From NCBI GenBank assembly GCA_035570275.1, contig DATMNI010000351.1:1-14323 (forward strand): a stretch of DNA of 14,323 nucleotides, read 5' to 3'. Each line of letters opens with the position of its first letter. Position 1 is the first letter of the stretch. The DNA comes from DATMNI01 sp035570275 (lineage in GTDB: Bacteria; Acidobacteriota; Terriglobia; Bryobacterales; Bryobacteraceae). The notes under the pieces were generated by a model. That model was not told the origin of the DNA. It made no database searches and was given only the letters and a program-made list of their open reading frames with translations. The translations under genes were made by a program, and so were the position numbers. Of this stretch, positions 1 through 7,576 are shown in pieces.

Positions 1-654
1 TTCTGCTGTAAGCGGAGCATTCCACTTCTCGGGGTCAGCCTCGTTTTTCCAGTGAGCATTGGGGATCGAACTGCCAACCGTCCACTGAAAATCGCGAACA
101 ACCGCCGTCCCGCCGCTCTTGATTCGAACTCTTTGACGCGCCGTCTTCCTCTTACCCCCAGCGGCCTGCACCGCCGATGAATTCTGAAAGGCTGCGGCTC
201 GCTCCAGAAGTTCAGCCGCAGATAGCCGGACCGGATTCAGAAGTGTCTGCGTCACCAGGAATATCACCGCCATTACCGCCGCCGTCACGCTCACCCATCG
301 TATTGCTACGCCGCTGGGAAACAAGCGCTTCCAGAAGTTGCGGGGTTGGTTCCGAGCTGTGGCCTGGGATGCGCCCTCCTCCGATAACTCCCTCAACCGC
401 GCCGGGAATTCACGGAAGCTTTGCGGTTCCGGCTGAACCTCGGGTTGAAGGATGTTCGTGCGATAATCCTCGTACACTGCGAACCCCTGCGCAACTTCAT
501 GCAGACGCGTCTGACAAAGTCGACAGCTTCGTGCATGAGCCTCAATCTGACCAGCATCTTGATCAGACAGTTCTCCTTCAATCGCCAGGAAAAGAACTGT
601 TTCGTCAGGATGGCCGTCGGCGTCAAATTTGATTCGAATGATCTCCTGATTCAT
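1..654 (-). CDS. Membrane-anchored zinc-type anti-sigma factor, partial (3' end beyond the left edge)
   Basis: Reading the minus strand from 654 to 1 gives 218 open codons without a stop, so the gene leaves the window. Residues 40-47 form an H-x3-C-x2-C motif (H40, C44, C47), the signature of zinc-binding anti-sigma (ZAS / zf-HC2) domains. A single hydrophobic segment lies at about residues 119-139, followed by a putative periplasmic part starting LSAAELLERAA. This is the usual layout: a cytoplasmic domain that holds the sigma factor, one membrane span and an outside sensor. The ATG at 654-652 overlaps the TGA of the upstream ECF sigma gene (ATGA), implying translational coupling, and the partnership supports the call. 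The motif, span and coupling are seen directly; sigma inhibition is inferred from the family. The signal sensed cannot be told, and the C-terminal domain is incomplete. Confidence 0.85.
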   Translation of the reverse strand, partial: MNQEIIRIKFDADGHPDETVLFLAIEGELSDQDAGQIEAHARSCRLCQTRLHEVAQGFAVYEDYRTNILQPEVQPEPQSFREFPARLRELSEEGASQATARNQPRNFWKRLFPSGVAIRWVSVTAAVMAVIFLVTQTLLNPVRLSAAELLERAAAFQNSSAVQAAGGKRKTARQRVRIKSGGTAVVRDFQWTVGSSIPNAHWKNEADPEKWNAPLTAE

Positions 655-1229
655 CGCGACACCTCGGTCGAAAACTGACGCGCGAGCTTAACGGAGGCGC
701 GCCTCGTCGCGTCGGCCACCGTGGAAATGCTGATCTTTAAAAGATCGGCGATCTCACGGAGCCGTAGCCCCTCGGCGCGCAAATGCAGGCACTCTTGCTG
801 CAAAGGTGTCAGGCTCATCACGGCTTCGCGCAGTAGTCCCCGCCGCTCGCGCTCTAACACTGTTCTTTCGTGATCACTTTGAGCAATCGATCGCGAATAT
901 TCCAACTGGTTCCAGGCGCTTTCGTCCAAGCTCTTGAACTGCCCTTCTCTCCTCATGGAGTCGACGGCGAGATTGTGTGCAACGGCAAACAGCCAGGCCT
1001 TCGGATTTTCTACTGGACGCTGATCACGCAAATGGCAGAAGAGCCGTAGGAAACTCTCCTGCGTGATGTCCTCTGCCTTCGCTGAATTCCGCGTTTTGCA
1101 CATCACGTAGCGAAAGACTGGAAGATGGAGCTGTTCGAACAAACCTTCGACCTTTTCACGCAGAATCGCCAGCGCGGGCGGAGTTTGAGACCTCAAGTCG
1201 CCTAGCTGGAGCATGCGTCCCCACCGCAT
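651..1229 (-). CDS. ECF-family (sigma-70 group 4) RNA polymerase sigma factor
   Basis: A 192-residue protein of typical ECF sigma length. Region 2 spans roughly residues 28-95 and includes the conserved stretch AEDITQESFLRLF and the -10-recognition helix around PKAWLFAVAHNLAVDSMRR. Region 4 spans about 137-186 with a helix-turn-helix (LTPLQQECLHLRAEGL, then EIADLLKISISTVADATRRA) for -35 recognition. Region 3 is absent, as expected for ECF factors. It directs core RNA polymerase to a small regulon and is probably held inactive by the anti-sigma factor encoded immediately downstream, with which it overlaps by 4 bases. The start is uncertain: the first ATG (1229) has no clear ribosome binding site, whereas an in-frame ATG at 1214 (residue 6) is preceded by GGTGGGG. 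Neither the target promoter nor the ECF subgroup can be assigned from the sequence alone. Confidence 0.93.
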   Translation of the reverse strand: MRWGRMLQLGDLRSQTPPALAILREKVEGLFEQLHLPVFRYVMCKTRNSAKAEDITQESFLRLFCHLRDQRPVENPKAWLFAVAHNLAVDSMRREGQFKSLDESAWNQLEYSRSIAQSDHERTVLERERRGLLREAVMSLTPLQQECLHLRAEGLRLREIADLLKISISTVADATRRASVKLARQFSTEVSR

Positions 1230-1670
1230 GAGACTGTCTGAAGGTCAGATTTTGTGTGTCGGCTGTGAAAAATATTTGCCAGACTCATGATCCGGCTCCA
1301 TCGCGGGCAGCGAAAGTCGTCCCTCCAAGATATCGCCGCTGAGACAAAGATGCGTCATCCAAACGGGTGAACTGAGAATAGTGCTTTCGAGGTATTGTGT
1401 CGCCCCGAACGGTTATAGCGTGGGTAACCCCGTCCTCATGGCCTCCTCCGTTTTCCGTGGTTTTGCGATTCAGACGCTGACGTTTGCGCGGAAATCGCCG
1501 TCAAACCGCCAACCGCGTGATCGCAGTACGGCTGTGTGATCTTGAAGGCGATTGGAGCACCATTGCCAAAGCTTGCAAGGATTCCACGACTCCTTGGGCA
1601 TCATCGTGATGAATTGGACCACATACCGCTCGTGGTCCGGCCACATTCTTGGACCTTATTTGGACCTTAG
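1230..1670. other. Intergenic region, no confident gene
   Basis: About 440 bases between the sigma gene (which reads left) and the collagen-like ORF (which reads right). It should contain the sigma-factor promoter on the minus strand, but I cannot identify convincing -35/-10 boxes. A minus-strand ORF of 58 codons (1646 to 1470, starting MWPDHERYVV) has GC-rich third positions in its first 20 codons but no recognisable domain or ribosome binding site. It may be a gene remnant or chance. A 10-base direct repeat, ttggacctta, occurs at 1650-1659 and 1660-1669, directly before the next ORF. A 12-base palindrome, cgcaccggtgcg, follows at about 1674-1685. Confidence 0.5.
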
Positions 1671-2003
1671 GTGTCGCACCGGTGCGGACCGCATGGGGCG
1701 ACCGGGGCGCAAGGGTTCACCGGCGCGACCGGCGCGACCGGGGCGACCGGGGCGGCGGGTGTCTCCGGTTATGAGATCGCGAAGGCATCTTTCACTTCCG
1801 GGTCTCTCAACTCTGTAATGTGCCCGGCCGGGAAGGTGGTTTTAGGCGGGGGCTGTAGCACTGGTGATGCTAGTGGTGGTACCCTTTTGACGAACTCGTA
1901 CACTTTTCCCGGTAGCACCTCATGGTTCTGTGGATACTCAGTGCCCGCCACCGCCGTTAACCCAGTGTTCCTCTACACCACGTTTGCGTCGGTTGTACCC
2001 TAG
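1671..2003 (+). CDS. Short collagen-like (Gly-X-Y) protein, probably a 5'-truncated remnant
   Basis: The ORF encodes 110 residues. Gly-X-Y triplets begin at 1686 and run for about nine repeats (GPH, GAT, GAQ, GFT, GAT x3, GAA, GVS), followed by a globular C-terminal domain with CPAGKVVLGGGC and a second Cys-rich stretch (STSWFCGYSVP). The CPAGK-x-x-LGGGC pattern recurs in the C-terminal domains of bacterial exported collagen-like proteins. Those normally have a signal peptide and a much longer Gly-X-Y region. Here there is no signal peptide, the GTG start follows an in-frame TAG directly, and no ribosome binding site is visible. I infer the 3' end of a larger gene whose 5' part was lost; a free-standing short protein cannot be excluded. 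The Gly-X-Y part is encoded by near-perfect 9-base tandem repeats (about 1695-1760), which are prone to slippage. Confidence 0.5.
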   Translation: MSHRCGPHGATGAQGFTGATGATGATGAAGVSGYEIAKASFTSGSLNSVMCPAGKVVLGGGCSTGDASGGTLLTNSYTFPGSTSWFCGYSVPATAVNPVFLYTTFASVVP

Positions 2004-2117
2004 TCGGGGAGTCTGTCGGGGCGCCGCGGTGATCGTAGAATCACTGCCACGCGGCGGTACGTGCACTGTGCGGGCCCGTAAACGGTTTCGGGATTTTCGC
2101 CTGATCAACCGTGAAAC

Positions 2118-2196
2118 CCGCTCCCTGACGGTCGCGGCTCTGTCTTGAGGATACGGATTTGCAGAGAGTTACCGAGCCGCGCGCGTAAGCAATCGG
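2118..2196. repeat. Inverted pair of GC-rich 23-base elements upstream of dinB
   Basis: The plus-strand segment 2118-2140 (ccgctccctgacggtcgcgg, then ctc) and the reverse complement of 2174-2196 agree at about 17 of 23 positions, with the GCGGCTC ends identical. The two lie head to head with a 33-base spacer. From memory, elements of the form 'gagccgcg...taag...gcgg' are abundant in intergenic DNA of Solibacter-like genomes; only the inverted pair itself is seen here. A possibly related 20-base stretch (gagccgccgcataagcgagc) occurs at 8154-8173. The unit may be a dispersed palindromic repeat or form an RNA stem-loop; no function is assigned. Confidence 0.5.
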
Positions 2197-2289
2197 CCTT
2201 GCCGCGGCGATTTCCCGACAACGCTTAAGCTCCCGTCTGGCAGACCGGAAAGCCTGCCCCCCGGCCAATCGTTATAGACTTCATGGTGA

Positions 2290-3525
2290 GTGCCAAAGAC
2301 CTACTTCCACGTGGATATGGACGCCTTCTTCGTCTCCGTGGAAGAACTCTACGATCCTTCACTTACGGGCAAGCCGGTGGTGGTCGGTGGGCGGCCCAAT
2401 GAGCGGGGCGTGGTGTCCGCGGCCTCCTATGCGGCGCGCAAGTTCGGCGTGCACTCGGCCATGCCGCTGCGGACGGCGTACAAATTATGCCCGCAGGCGA
2501 TCTTCGTCGAGGGCCACCCGGCGCGCTACCGCGAGTGCTCGCAGCAGGTCTATGGGGTGCTGCAATCGTTCTCGCCCCTGGTGGAGATGGCGTCCATCGA
2601 CGAAGCCTACCTGGACGTCACCGGCACCGAGCGCCTCTACGGGCCGCCGTTGCGCGCGGCGCACCTGCTGCACGAACGCATGAAGGCGGAGACGCGGCTG
2701 AATTGCTCCATCGGGATAGCCGCCTCGCGCCTGGTGGCCAAGATCGGCTCGGACCAGGCCAAGCCCAACGGCGTGCTGTGGGTGATCCCAGCGCGGGAGC
2801 CGGCCTTTCTGGCGCCGCTCGACGTGCGCAGGGTGCCCGGCATCGGCAAAGTGATGGAGAAGAATCTGCACGCCTTCGGCATCCGCAAGGTTGGCGACCT
2901 GGCGCGCCTGGACGATGATTTCCTGGAGCGGCAGTTCGGCAAGTGGGGCCTGGCACTGGCTGGGAAGTCGCGCGGGCTTGACGCCGGCGGCTGGTTCGAC
3001 ACCGAGATCGGCGCCGGCGAAGGCCCCAAGTCCATCAGCCACGAACACACCTTCAATGAGGACACGGCCGACGTGGCGCAGCTTGATTCCACGCTCGCCC
3101 GCCTGTGCGAAATGGTGGGCCGGCGGTTGCGCGAGCACGGCCTGCACGCGCGCACCATCCAACTAAAGCTGCGCTACAGCGACTTTTCGACCATCACGCG
3201 GGCGCACTCCATGGCGCGCGCGACGCAACTGGATACCGAGCTGTTTGAGGAGATCCGCGAATTGTTCCGACGCAACTGGCGGGCTGGTTCCGCCGTGCGG
3301 TTGCTGGGCGTCCACGCCTCGGGATGGTCCGAAGGCGACGCACAATTGGACCTGCTGGGCGAGGAGAAACACGAGCGTTGGAAACAGGCGATGGCCGCGG
3401 CCGACCGGTTGCGGGACAAGTTCGGGGAACGGGCGGTGGGCCTGGCTTCGGGCATGGGCGGAAGTTTCCGGGAGCGCACCCACGAGAATCCGACTGGGCT
3501 GCCGGGGAAGAAGAAGGGTTCGTGA
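2290..3525 (+). CDS. dinB: DNA polymerase IV (Y-family translesion polymerase)
   Basis: A 411-residue Y-family polymerase that copies damaged templates with low fidelity. The N-terminal motif FHVDMDAFFVSVE supplies catalytic D9 and the steric-gate F14; SIDEAYLDV supplies catalytic D104 and E105. An S-R-x3-K-I-x-S-D-x-A-K-P-N-G motif lies near 146-161. The thumb helix-hairpin-helix (RRVPGIGKVMEKNL) is at about 180-193 and the little-finger domain at about 245-345. A putative beta-clamp binding motif, QLDLLG, is at 352-357, followed by a roughly 55-residue basic tail, making it longer than the 351-residue E. coli enzyme. The GTG start follows an in-frame TGA (2287-2289), so no longer N-terminus exists. 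No Shine-Dalgarno is obvious; TATAGA at 2273-2278 could be a -10 box for a very short leader. No LexA box was recognised. All catalytic residues are present, so it is probably active. Confidence 0.97.
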   Translation: MPKTYFHVDMDAFFVSVEELYDPSLTGKPVVVGGRPNERGVVSAASYAARKFGVHSAMPLRTAYKLCPQAIFVEGHPARYRECSQQVYGVLQSFSPLVEMASIDEAYLDVTGTERLYGPPLRAAHLLHERMKAETRLNCSIGIAASRLVAKIGSDQAKPNGVLWVIPAREPAFLAPLDVRRVPGIGKVMEKNLHAFGIRKVGDLARLDDDFLERQFGKWGLALAGKSRGLDAGGWFDTEIGAGEGPKSISHEHTFNEDTADVAQLDSTLARLCEMVGRRLREHGLHARTIQLKLRYSDFSTITRAHSMARATQLDTELFEEIRELFRRNWRAGSAVRLLGVHASGWSEGDAQLDLLGEEKHERWKQAMAAADRLRDKFGERAVGLASGMGGSFRERTHENPTGLPGKKKGS

Positions 3526-3739
3526 AGCTGCCTGCCCGCCCGAGGGCATCAGCCCCACCGGCATCTGGCCACCGGCATCCGGCTCTGCTAAGAGTGGCCG
3601 AAATCCACCGCACCGGTGGTATCCGGCCATGCGGCAACTTGGCTTCACTCACTGGTTTCAATCAGTTAGAGTGGCCTCAGGATTGGCATGACAGGTGCAA
3701 TTGTCGGGGTGTAGTCGAACCATTATGAGGTCAGCAACC

Positions 3740-4813
3740 ATGACACGCATTCACAGACTCACCTTGATACTGTTAGCCGGCTCCGCAGTGGTCTTCGCCC
3801 AGGGCCAGCCGGCTGGTGGCTGGCGCCGCGCCGGCGATCCCCCTCCGGTTCAGGGCCCGGAAGCCGCACCGCAGGCGCAAGATCCCAGCCAGCCGGTAGA
3901 CCGTTCCGATGCTTACGGCCAGCCACAGACCAGTCCGCAACAGGTCGGCCCGCAGCAGGACAGCCCGCAACAGACCGGCCCGCAACAGAACGACCGGCCG
4001 CCGGCGGCACGGACCAGCCCGCCACGTTATGGTTTGCCGCCGCAAGTAACCGTGCGCCCGGGTACCTTTGTGACGGTTCGCACCGAACAGCCGCTGTCTT
4101 CGGACCGCAACCAGGAAGGCGATACCTTCTCGGCAACGCTGACGCAGCCCATAGTGGTAGACGGCGTTGTGGTGGCCCAGCGCGGCCAGACCGTGATGGG
4201 GCGTGTAGCCGAGGCCAAGAAAGCCGGCCGCGCCTCGGGCGTTTCCCATCTGTCCTTACAATTGACCGGCTTGACGCTGGCGGACGGCACGCAGTCCAAC
4301 ATTCAATCGCAGATGGTGACGCGTAACGGCCAGACCTCGGTAGGTAGAGATGTGGCTGCCGCCGGAACGACCACTGCGGTTGGGGCAGGCATCGGCGCTG
4401 CCGCCGATTGGGGCCGTGGCGCCGCTATTGGCGCGGGCGCGGGAGCCGTCGTCGGATTGGCCGGCGTATTGCTGACCCGCGGCAACCCGACCGTAGTCTA
4501 TCCGGAAACCGCGCTCACCTTCCGGATCGACACCCCGGTGACCGTGGATACCACGCGAGCGCCCCAAGCCTTCCGGTACGTGGACCCCTACGAATATGAC
4601 CGCCCGGTGCAGACCCAGGTGGTCCGGCGACAGCCGGCCCCTGGCTACGGTTACGGCGCTCCGCCGCCACCTTACTATGGCGGCTGGTATGGTCCCGGTT
4701 ACGGTTACGGTTACGGTTACGGCTACGGCTACGGTTATGGCTACCCGTACTGGGGATGGGGTGGTGGACTAGTGATCGTCGGCGGACACGGCGGTTTTCG
4801 CCGCTTCAGATAG
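3740..4813 (+). CDS. Exported protein with Gln-rich repeats, glycine zipper and Tyr-Gly tail; function unknown
   Basis: 357 residues from the ATG at 3740, chosen because it begins a good signal peptide (MTRIHRLTLILLAGSAVVFA|QG) and TGAGG lies about 10 bases upstream; in-frame ATGs at 3695 and 3725 are possible but less likely. In order: signal peptide (1-20), Pro/Gln-rich low-complexity region with four xx(S/G)PQQ units (about 60-85), a beta-rich domain at about 100-195 (PGTFVTVRTEQPLSS...GDTFSATL...VVDGVVVAQRGQTVMGRV), a Gly/Ala segment at about 213-247 resembling a glycine zipper (possible membrane insertion), and a C-terminal tail with eight Gly-Tyr pairs (320-335) ending GGFRRFR. The beta domain resembles one that is frequent in acidobacterial exported proteins of unknown role. 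An envelope location is inferred; no enzymatic motif is seen. Confidence 0.85.
   Translation: MTRIHRLTLILLAGSAVVFAQGQPAGGWRRAGDPPPVQGPEAAPQAQDPSQPVDRSDAYGQPQTSPQQVGPQQDSPQQTGPQQNDRPPAARTSPPRYGLPPQVTVRPGTFVTVRTEQPLSSDRNQEGDTFSATLTQPIVVDGVVVAQRGQTVMGRVAEAKKAGRASGVSHLSLQLTGLTLADGTQSNIQSQMVTRNGQTSVGRDVAAAGTTTAVGAGIGAAADWGRGAAIGAGAGAVVGLAGVLLTRGNPTVVYPETALTFRIDTPVTVDTTRAPQAFRYVDPYEYDRPVQTQVVRRQPAPGYGYGAPPPPYYGGWYGPGYGYGYGYGYGYGYGYPYWGWGGGLVIVGGHGGFRRFR
3929..3988 (+). repeat. Four tandem 15-base units encoding xx(S/G)PQQ
   Basis: In-frame units at 3929, 3944, 3959 and 3974, each ending CCGCA(A/G)CAG and encoding (S/G)PQQ. This is a coding minisatellite in the exported protein gene. The period is a multiple of three, so unit gain or loss would keep the reading frame. 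Confidence 0.85.
4697..4744 (+). repeat. Eight tandem 6-base units encoding Gly-Tyr
   Basis: Hexamers GGTTAC (x4), GGCTAC (x2), GGTTAT and GGCTAC follow without interruption, encoding GYGYGYGYGYGYGYGY. The first four copies are identical at the DNA level, which suggests recent expansion by slippage. The repeat lies in the C-terminal tail of the exported protein. Confidence 0.9.
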
Positions 4814-4860
4814 GCGGGACCAACCGAACGGCGGAACCAACCGAACCATGTGACGGGGTG

Positions 4861-4888
4861 GGGCGAAAAGCTCTGCCCTGTTTTTTTT
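4861..4888 (+). terminator. Possible Rho-independent terminator
   Basis: A short hairpin, GGGC (4861-4864) with GCCC (4875-4878), extended by a G-T wobble, is followed after two bases by eight T residues (4881-4888). It lies 47 bases downstream of the exported-protein stop codon. The stem is short, so the call is tentative; the T-run is its strongest feature. Directly upstream, accaaccgaac is repeated at 4819-4829 and 4836-4846. Confidence 0.4.
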
Positions 4889-4949
4889 GGGGCGGTTCAT
4901 TTTCGGCGACGCCAGTCCCATATCCGGTCAGTACGTACAGGTGCCGCTG

Positions 4950-4976
4950 TTCGCAACTTGCGGTTTTTCTTATATT
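4950..4976 (+). promoter_or_regulatory. Weak promoter candidate for the first ADOP permease
   Basis: An AT-rich island in GC-rich DNA contains TATATT (4971-4976) as a possible -10 box, with TTCGCA (4950-4955) as a poor -35 at a short 15-base spacing. A small palindrome, CGCAA-c-TTGCG (4952-4962), overlaps the -35. The island sits about 75 bases before the permease start. Confidence 0.25.
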
Positions 4977-5050
4977 TAACCGCCGCAGCAGGTGGGCACG
5001 GACGTGCGAGAATCCCCCCGACCGACTATAGAGGGAAGAGGGATTCGCGA

Positions 5051-7537
5051 ATGATACTGAAAGATTTGGCATACGCCTGGCGGACTCTGCGCAAAAGTCC
5101 GGCCTTCACCCTGACGGCTGTGGTGACCATCGCGCTCGGCATCGGGGCCAGCACCGCCATTTTCAGCGTGGTCCACGCCGTCCTGTTGAAACCGCTTCCG
5201 TATCCCGAACCTGACCGGCTGACGATTCTGTGGGGCGAAATGCGCACGCGGGGCGTGCTGGATTTCCCGTTCTCGCCGCCGGATTTCGACGACGTGCGCC
5301 TCTCGGCAACGCTGCTGGATGGCGTCACCGGGATCACGGCCTTCCGCACTGTGGTCTCGGGCGAAAATGCCGAATCGGAACAGATCGCGGCGGCCAACGT
5401 CACCACGAACTTCTTCCGTCTGCTGGGCGGCAAGATCGCGTTGGGCCGCGATTTCATCGATGCCGATGCCACACCGGCGCCCCCGCGTCCCCAGCCGCCG
5501 GCCGGCCAGCCTGCCCCGCCGCCGCCCCAGCGCCTGACCACGATGGTGGTTATCAGCCATGAATTCTGGCAGCACCGCTACGGCGGCGACCCGCAGGTGA
5601 TTGGGCGAGCCATCGACCTGGGCGCGGGTGCGCCCGGCCAAATCGTAGGTGTGCTGGCGCCGGGTTTCGAATTGCTGTTTCCGCCTAAGGCGAATATCGA
5701 GCGGGCGCCCGCGGTGTGGGGGGCGGCTCGCCTGGATTTCAAGAACAGCAATCGCAACAACGTCTTTCTTCGGGTGGTGGCGCGCATGAAGCCGGGCGTG
5801 TCCCTGCAACAGGCGCAAGCGCAACTGGATGGCATCGCGGCGAACCTGCGCAGCCGCTTTCCGATCAAGACCGCCGCCGGCTTCAATCTGCACGCCGAGG
5901 GCATGCAGGACAACGTGGTGGCAGCCGTGAGGCCGGCAATTCTGGCGCTGATGGGGGCGGTGATCTTCCTGCTGCTGATTGCCTGCGCCAACGTGGGTAA
6001 CCTGCTGCTGCTGCGGGCGTCGGCCCGCGCCCGCGAACTGGCCGTGCGGACCGCACTCGGCGGCAGCCGATGGAACCTTATCCGCCAGATGATGGCGGAA
6101 AGCCTCTTGCTGGCCGGATCGGGCGCGGTAGCCGGACTGCTGCTGGCGCGGTTCGGCATTGACCTGCTGCTGTGGCTGGGACCGCGCGACCTGCCGCGGC
6201 TGACTTCGATCAGCCTCGACCAAACCGTGCTCGCCTTCACCGCGCTGTCGGCGCTCGCCGCCGCCGCCCTCTTTGGTATTGTGCCGGCGTTGAAGGCTTC
6301 GGGTCCGCAAATCATGGACGTGCTCCGTTCCACCGGCCGCACCGCCGGGCTCGGCTCCGGCCGTGTGCTGCGCAACGCGGTGGTGATGGCCGAAGTGGCG
6401 CTTTCCTTCGTCCTGCTGATCGGCTGCGGGCTGATGGTCCGCAGCTTCATCGCGCTGCAGAAGACCAATCCGGGCTTTGAGGCGCGCGGGCTGCTGACGC
6501 TCTCACTGCCCATTACGAATGCGCGCGGCCCGCAGCAAGTCATGGCGATGGTGCGCAACATTCACGATCGCTTCGCCGAACTGCCGGGCGTAACCGCGGT
6601 CACGGCGGGCTCCCCCTTCCCGTTGGATGGCGGCCTGGCGAATATGCGTTGGGGCCTGGAGGATGCCGTCGCCGACCCCGCCCGCTTCCGCCAGGCTAAC
6701 GTCTTCTTCGTGCTGCCGGGCTACTTCGAAACCCTGCGCACCAAACTGATCGAGGGGCGCACGTTTACGGAGGCGGACAACAGCCCGGACGCCAAAGTAG
6801 TGGTGATCGACCGGATCCTGGCATCCAAAGCCTTTCCGCATGGGTCCGCCGTCGGCAAACGGCTGTTCATGCGGGTCATCACACCGGAGCCGCTCTGGTA
6901 CGATGTGATCGGCGTGGTGGAGCATCAGCGGCATGAGTCGCTCTCCGCCGATGGCCGCGAAGCCGGGTACTTCACCGATGGGTATGCCGGCCCGGGCGCG
7001 GTGGGCCGTTGGGCTCTCCGAGTCCCGGGCGACCCGGCACAACTGGCGCCGCTGGTCCGCGCCGCCGTGGCGCGCATCGACAAGCGCCTGGCCACCGCTG
7101 ATGTGCAGCCCATGCAGACGTTCGTGGATCAGGCACAGGCGCAGACGCGGTTTTCCTTGGCGCTGATCGCGATCTTCGCCGCCATCGCCGCCCTGCTGGC
7201 AGCCGTGGGCCTGTACGGAGTGCTTTCGAATGCAGTGCGGCAGCGCACGGCTGAGATCGGCCTGCGCATGGCGTTGGGCGCCGCGCCAGGCAGCGTCTTC
7301 GGGCTGGTAGTAGGCCATGGCCTGCGTCTGAGCGCCGCGGGCATCGGGCTCGGTCTGATCGCGGCTTTCAGTATCACGCGCGTGATGAGAAGCATGCTGG
7401 TCGGGGTGGCGCCTCACGACCCAGCGACTTTTGCGGTCATCGCCGGCCTGTTTTTCGTGATCGCCGCCGTAGCCTGCTGGCTCCCGGCCCGCCGCGCGGC
7501 AGGCATGGACCCGACGGTGGCGCTGCGCGAGGAGTAG
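5051..7537 (+). CDS. ADOP-type (MacB/FtsX-like) ABC transporter permease, 828 aa
   Basis: The start is the ATG at 5051, preceded by AGAGGG with an 8-base gap; an in-frame ATG at 4850 would add 67 residues of non-conserved sequence. Architecture: N-terminal segment RTLRKSPAFTLTAVVTIALG with a transmembrane helix (about 19-46), a MacB-type periplasmic domain, a first FtsX module with three or four helices (about 295-470, motif LLIACANVGNLLLLRASAR, then RELAVRTALGGSR), a second periplasmic domain, and a second FtsX module (about 700-828, LLAAVGLYGVLS, EIGLRMALGA), ending ARRAAGMDPTVALREE. This duplicated permease without a fused ATPase matches the acidobacterial 'ADOP' family. No ATPase gene is adjacent. 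MacB-like mechanotransmission or efflux is inferred and the substrate is unknown. A Pro-rich insert at about 140-160 (PAPPRPQPPAGQPAPPPPQ) is unusual. A terminator-like hairpin follows the stop at once. Confidence 0.93.
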   Translation: MILKDLAYAWRTLRKSPAFTLTAVVTIALGIGASTAIFSVVHAVLLKPLPYPEPDRLTILWGEMRTRGVLDFPFSPPDFDDVRLSATLLDGVTGITAFRTVVSGENAESEQIAAANVTTNFFRLLGGKIALGRDFIDADATPAPPRPQPPAGQPAPPPPQRLTTMVVISHEFWQHRYGGDPQVIGRAIDLGAGAPGQIVGVLAPGFELLFPPKANIERAPAVWGAARLDFKNSNRNNVFLRVVARMKPGVSLQQAQAQLDGIAANLRSRFPIKTAAGFNLHAEGMQDNVVAAVRPAILALMGAVIFLLLIACANVGNLLLLRASARARELAVRTALGGSRWNLIRQMMAESLLLAGSGAVAGLLLARFGIDLLLWLGPRDLPRLTSISLDQTVLAFTALSALAAAALFGIVPALKASGPQIMDVLRSTGRTAGLGSGRVLRNAVVMAEVALSFVLLIGCGLMVRSFIALQKTNPGFEARGLLTLSLPITNARGPQQVMAMVRNIHDRFAELPGVTAVTAGSPFPLDGGLANMRWGLEDAVADPARFRQANVFFVLPGYFETLRTKLIEGRTFTEADNSPDAKVVVIDRILASKAFPHGSAVGKRLFMRVITPEPLWYDVIGVVEHQRHESLSADGREAGYFTDGYAGPGAVGRWALRVPGDPAQLAPLVRAAVARIDKRLATADVQPMQTFVDQAQAQTRFSLALIAIFAAIAALLAAVGLYGVLSNAVRQRTAEIGLRMALGAAPGSVFGLVVGHGLRLSAAGIGLGLIAAFSITRVMRSMLVGVAPHDPATFAVIAGLFFVIAAVACWLPARRAAGMDPTVALREE

Positions 7538-7568
7538 GACAGGCCATCGGTTTGTTTGGCCTGTCTTT
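7538..7568 (+). terminator. Rho-independent-type terminator after the first ADOP
   Basis: GACAGGCCA (7538-7546) and TGGCCTGTC (7557-7565) form a perfect 9-bp stem with a 10-base loop, starting at the base after the TAG stop codon. Only a short T-run follows (ttt, 7566-7568), so termination may be partial. The stem separates the permease from the pseudogene region. Confidence 0.6.
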
Positions 7569-7576
7569 GCCGCTCG

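Noticed and set aside
1470..1646. 58-codon minus-strand ORF (MWPDHERYVV...)
   Set aside because: The first 20 codons have GC-rich third positions, but there is no ribosome binding site, domain or supporting neighbour; noted only as a possible remnant.
1552..1818. 88-codon plus-strand ORF with Arg/Pro/Gly repeats
   Set aside because: It is a frame shadow of the Gly-X-Y coding repeats in the collagen-like ORF.
4850..5050. N-terminal extension of the first ADOP to ATG 4850
   Set aside because: The extra 67 residues are not conserved in the family and include the T-run region; the ATG at 5051 has a good ribosome binding site.
4976..6310. 444-codon minus-strand ORF across the first ADOP
   Set aside because: It is antisense to a well-conserved permease; the translation is Arg/Gln/His-rich with no domain, typical of GC-rich shadow frames.
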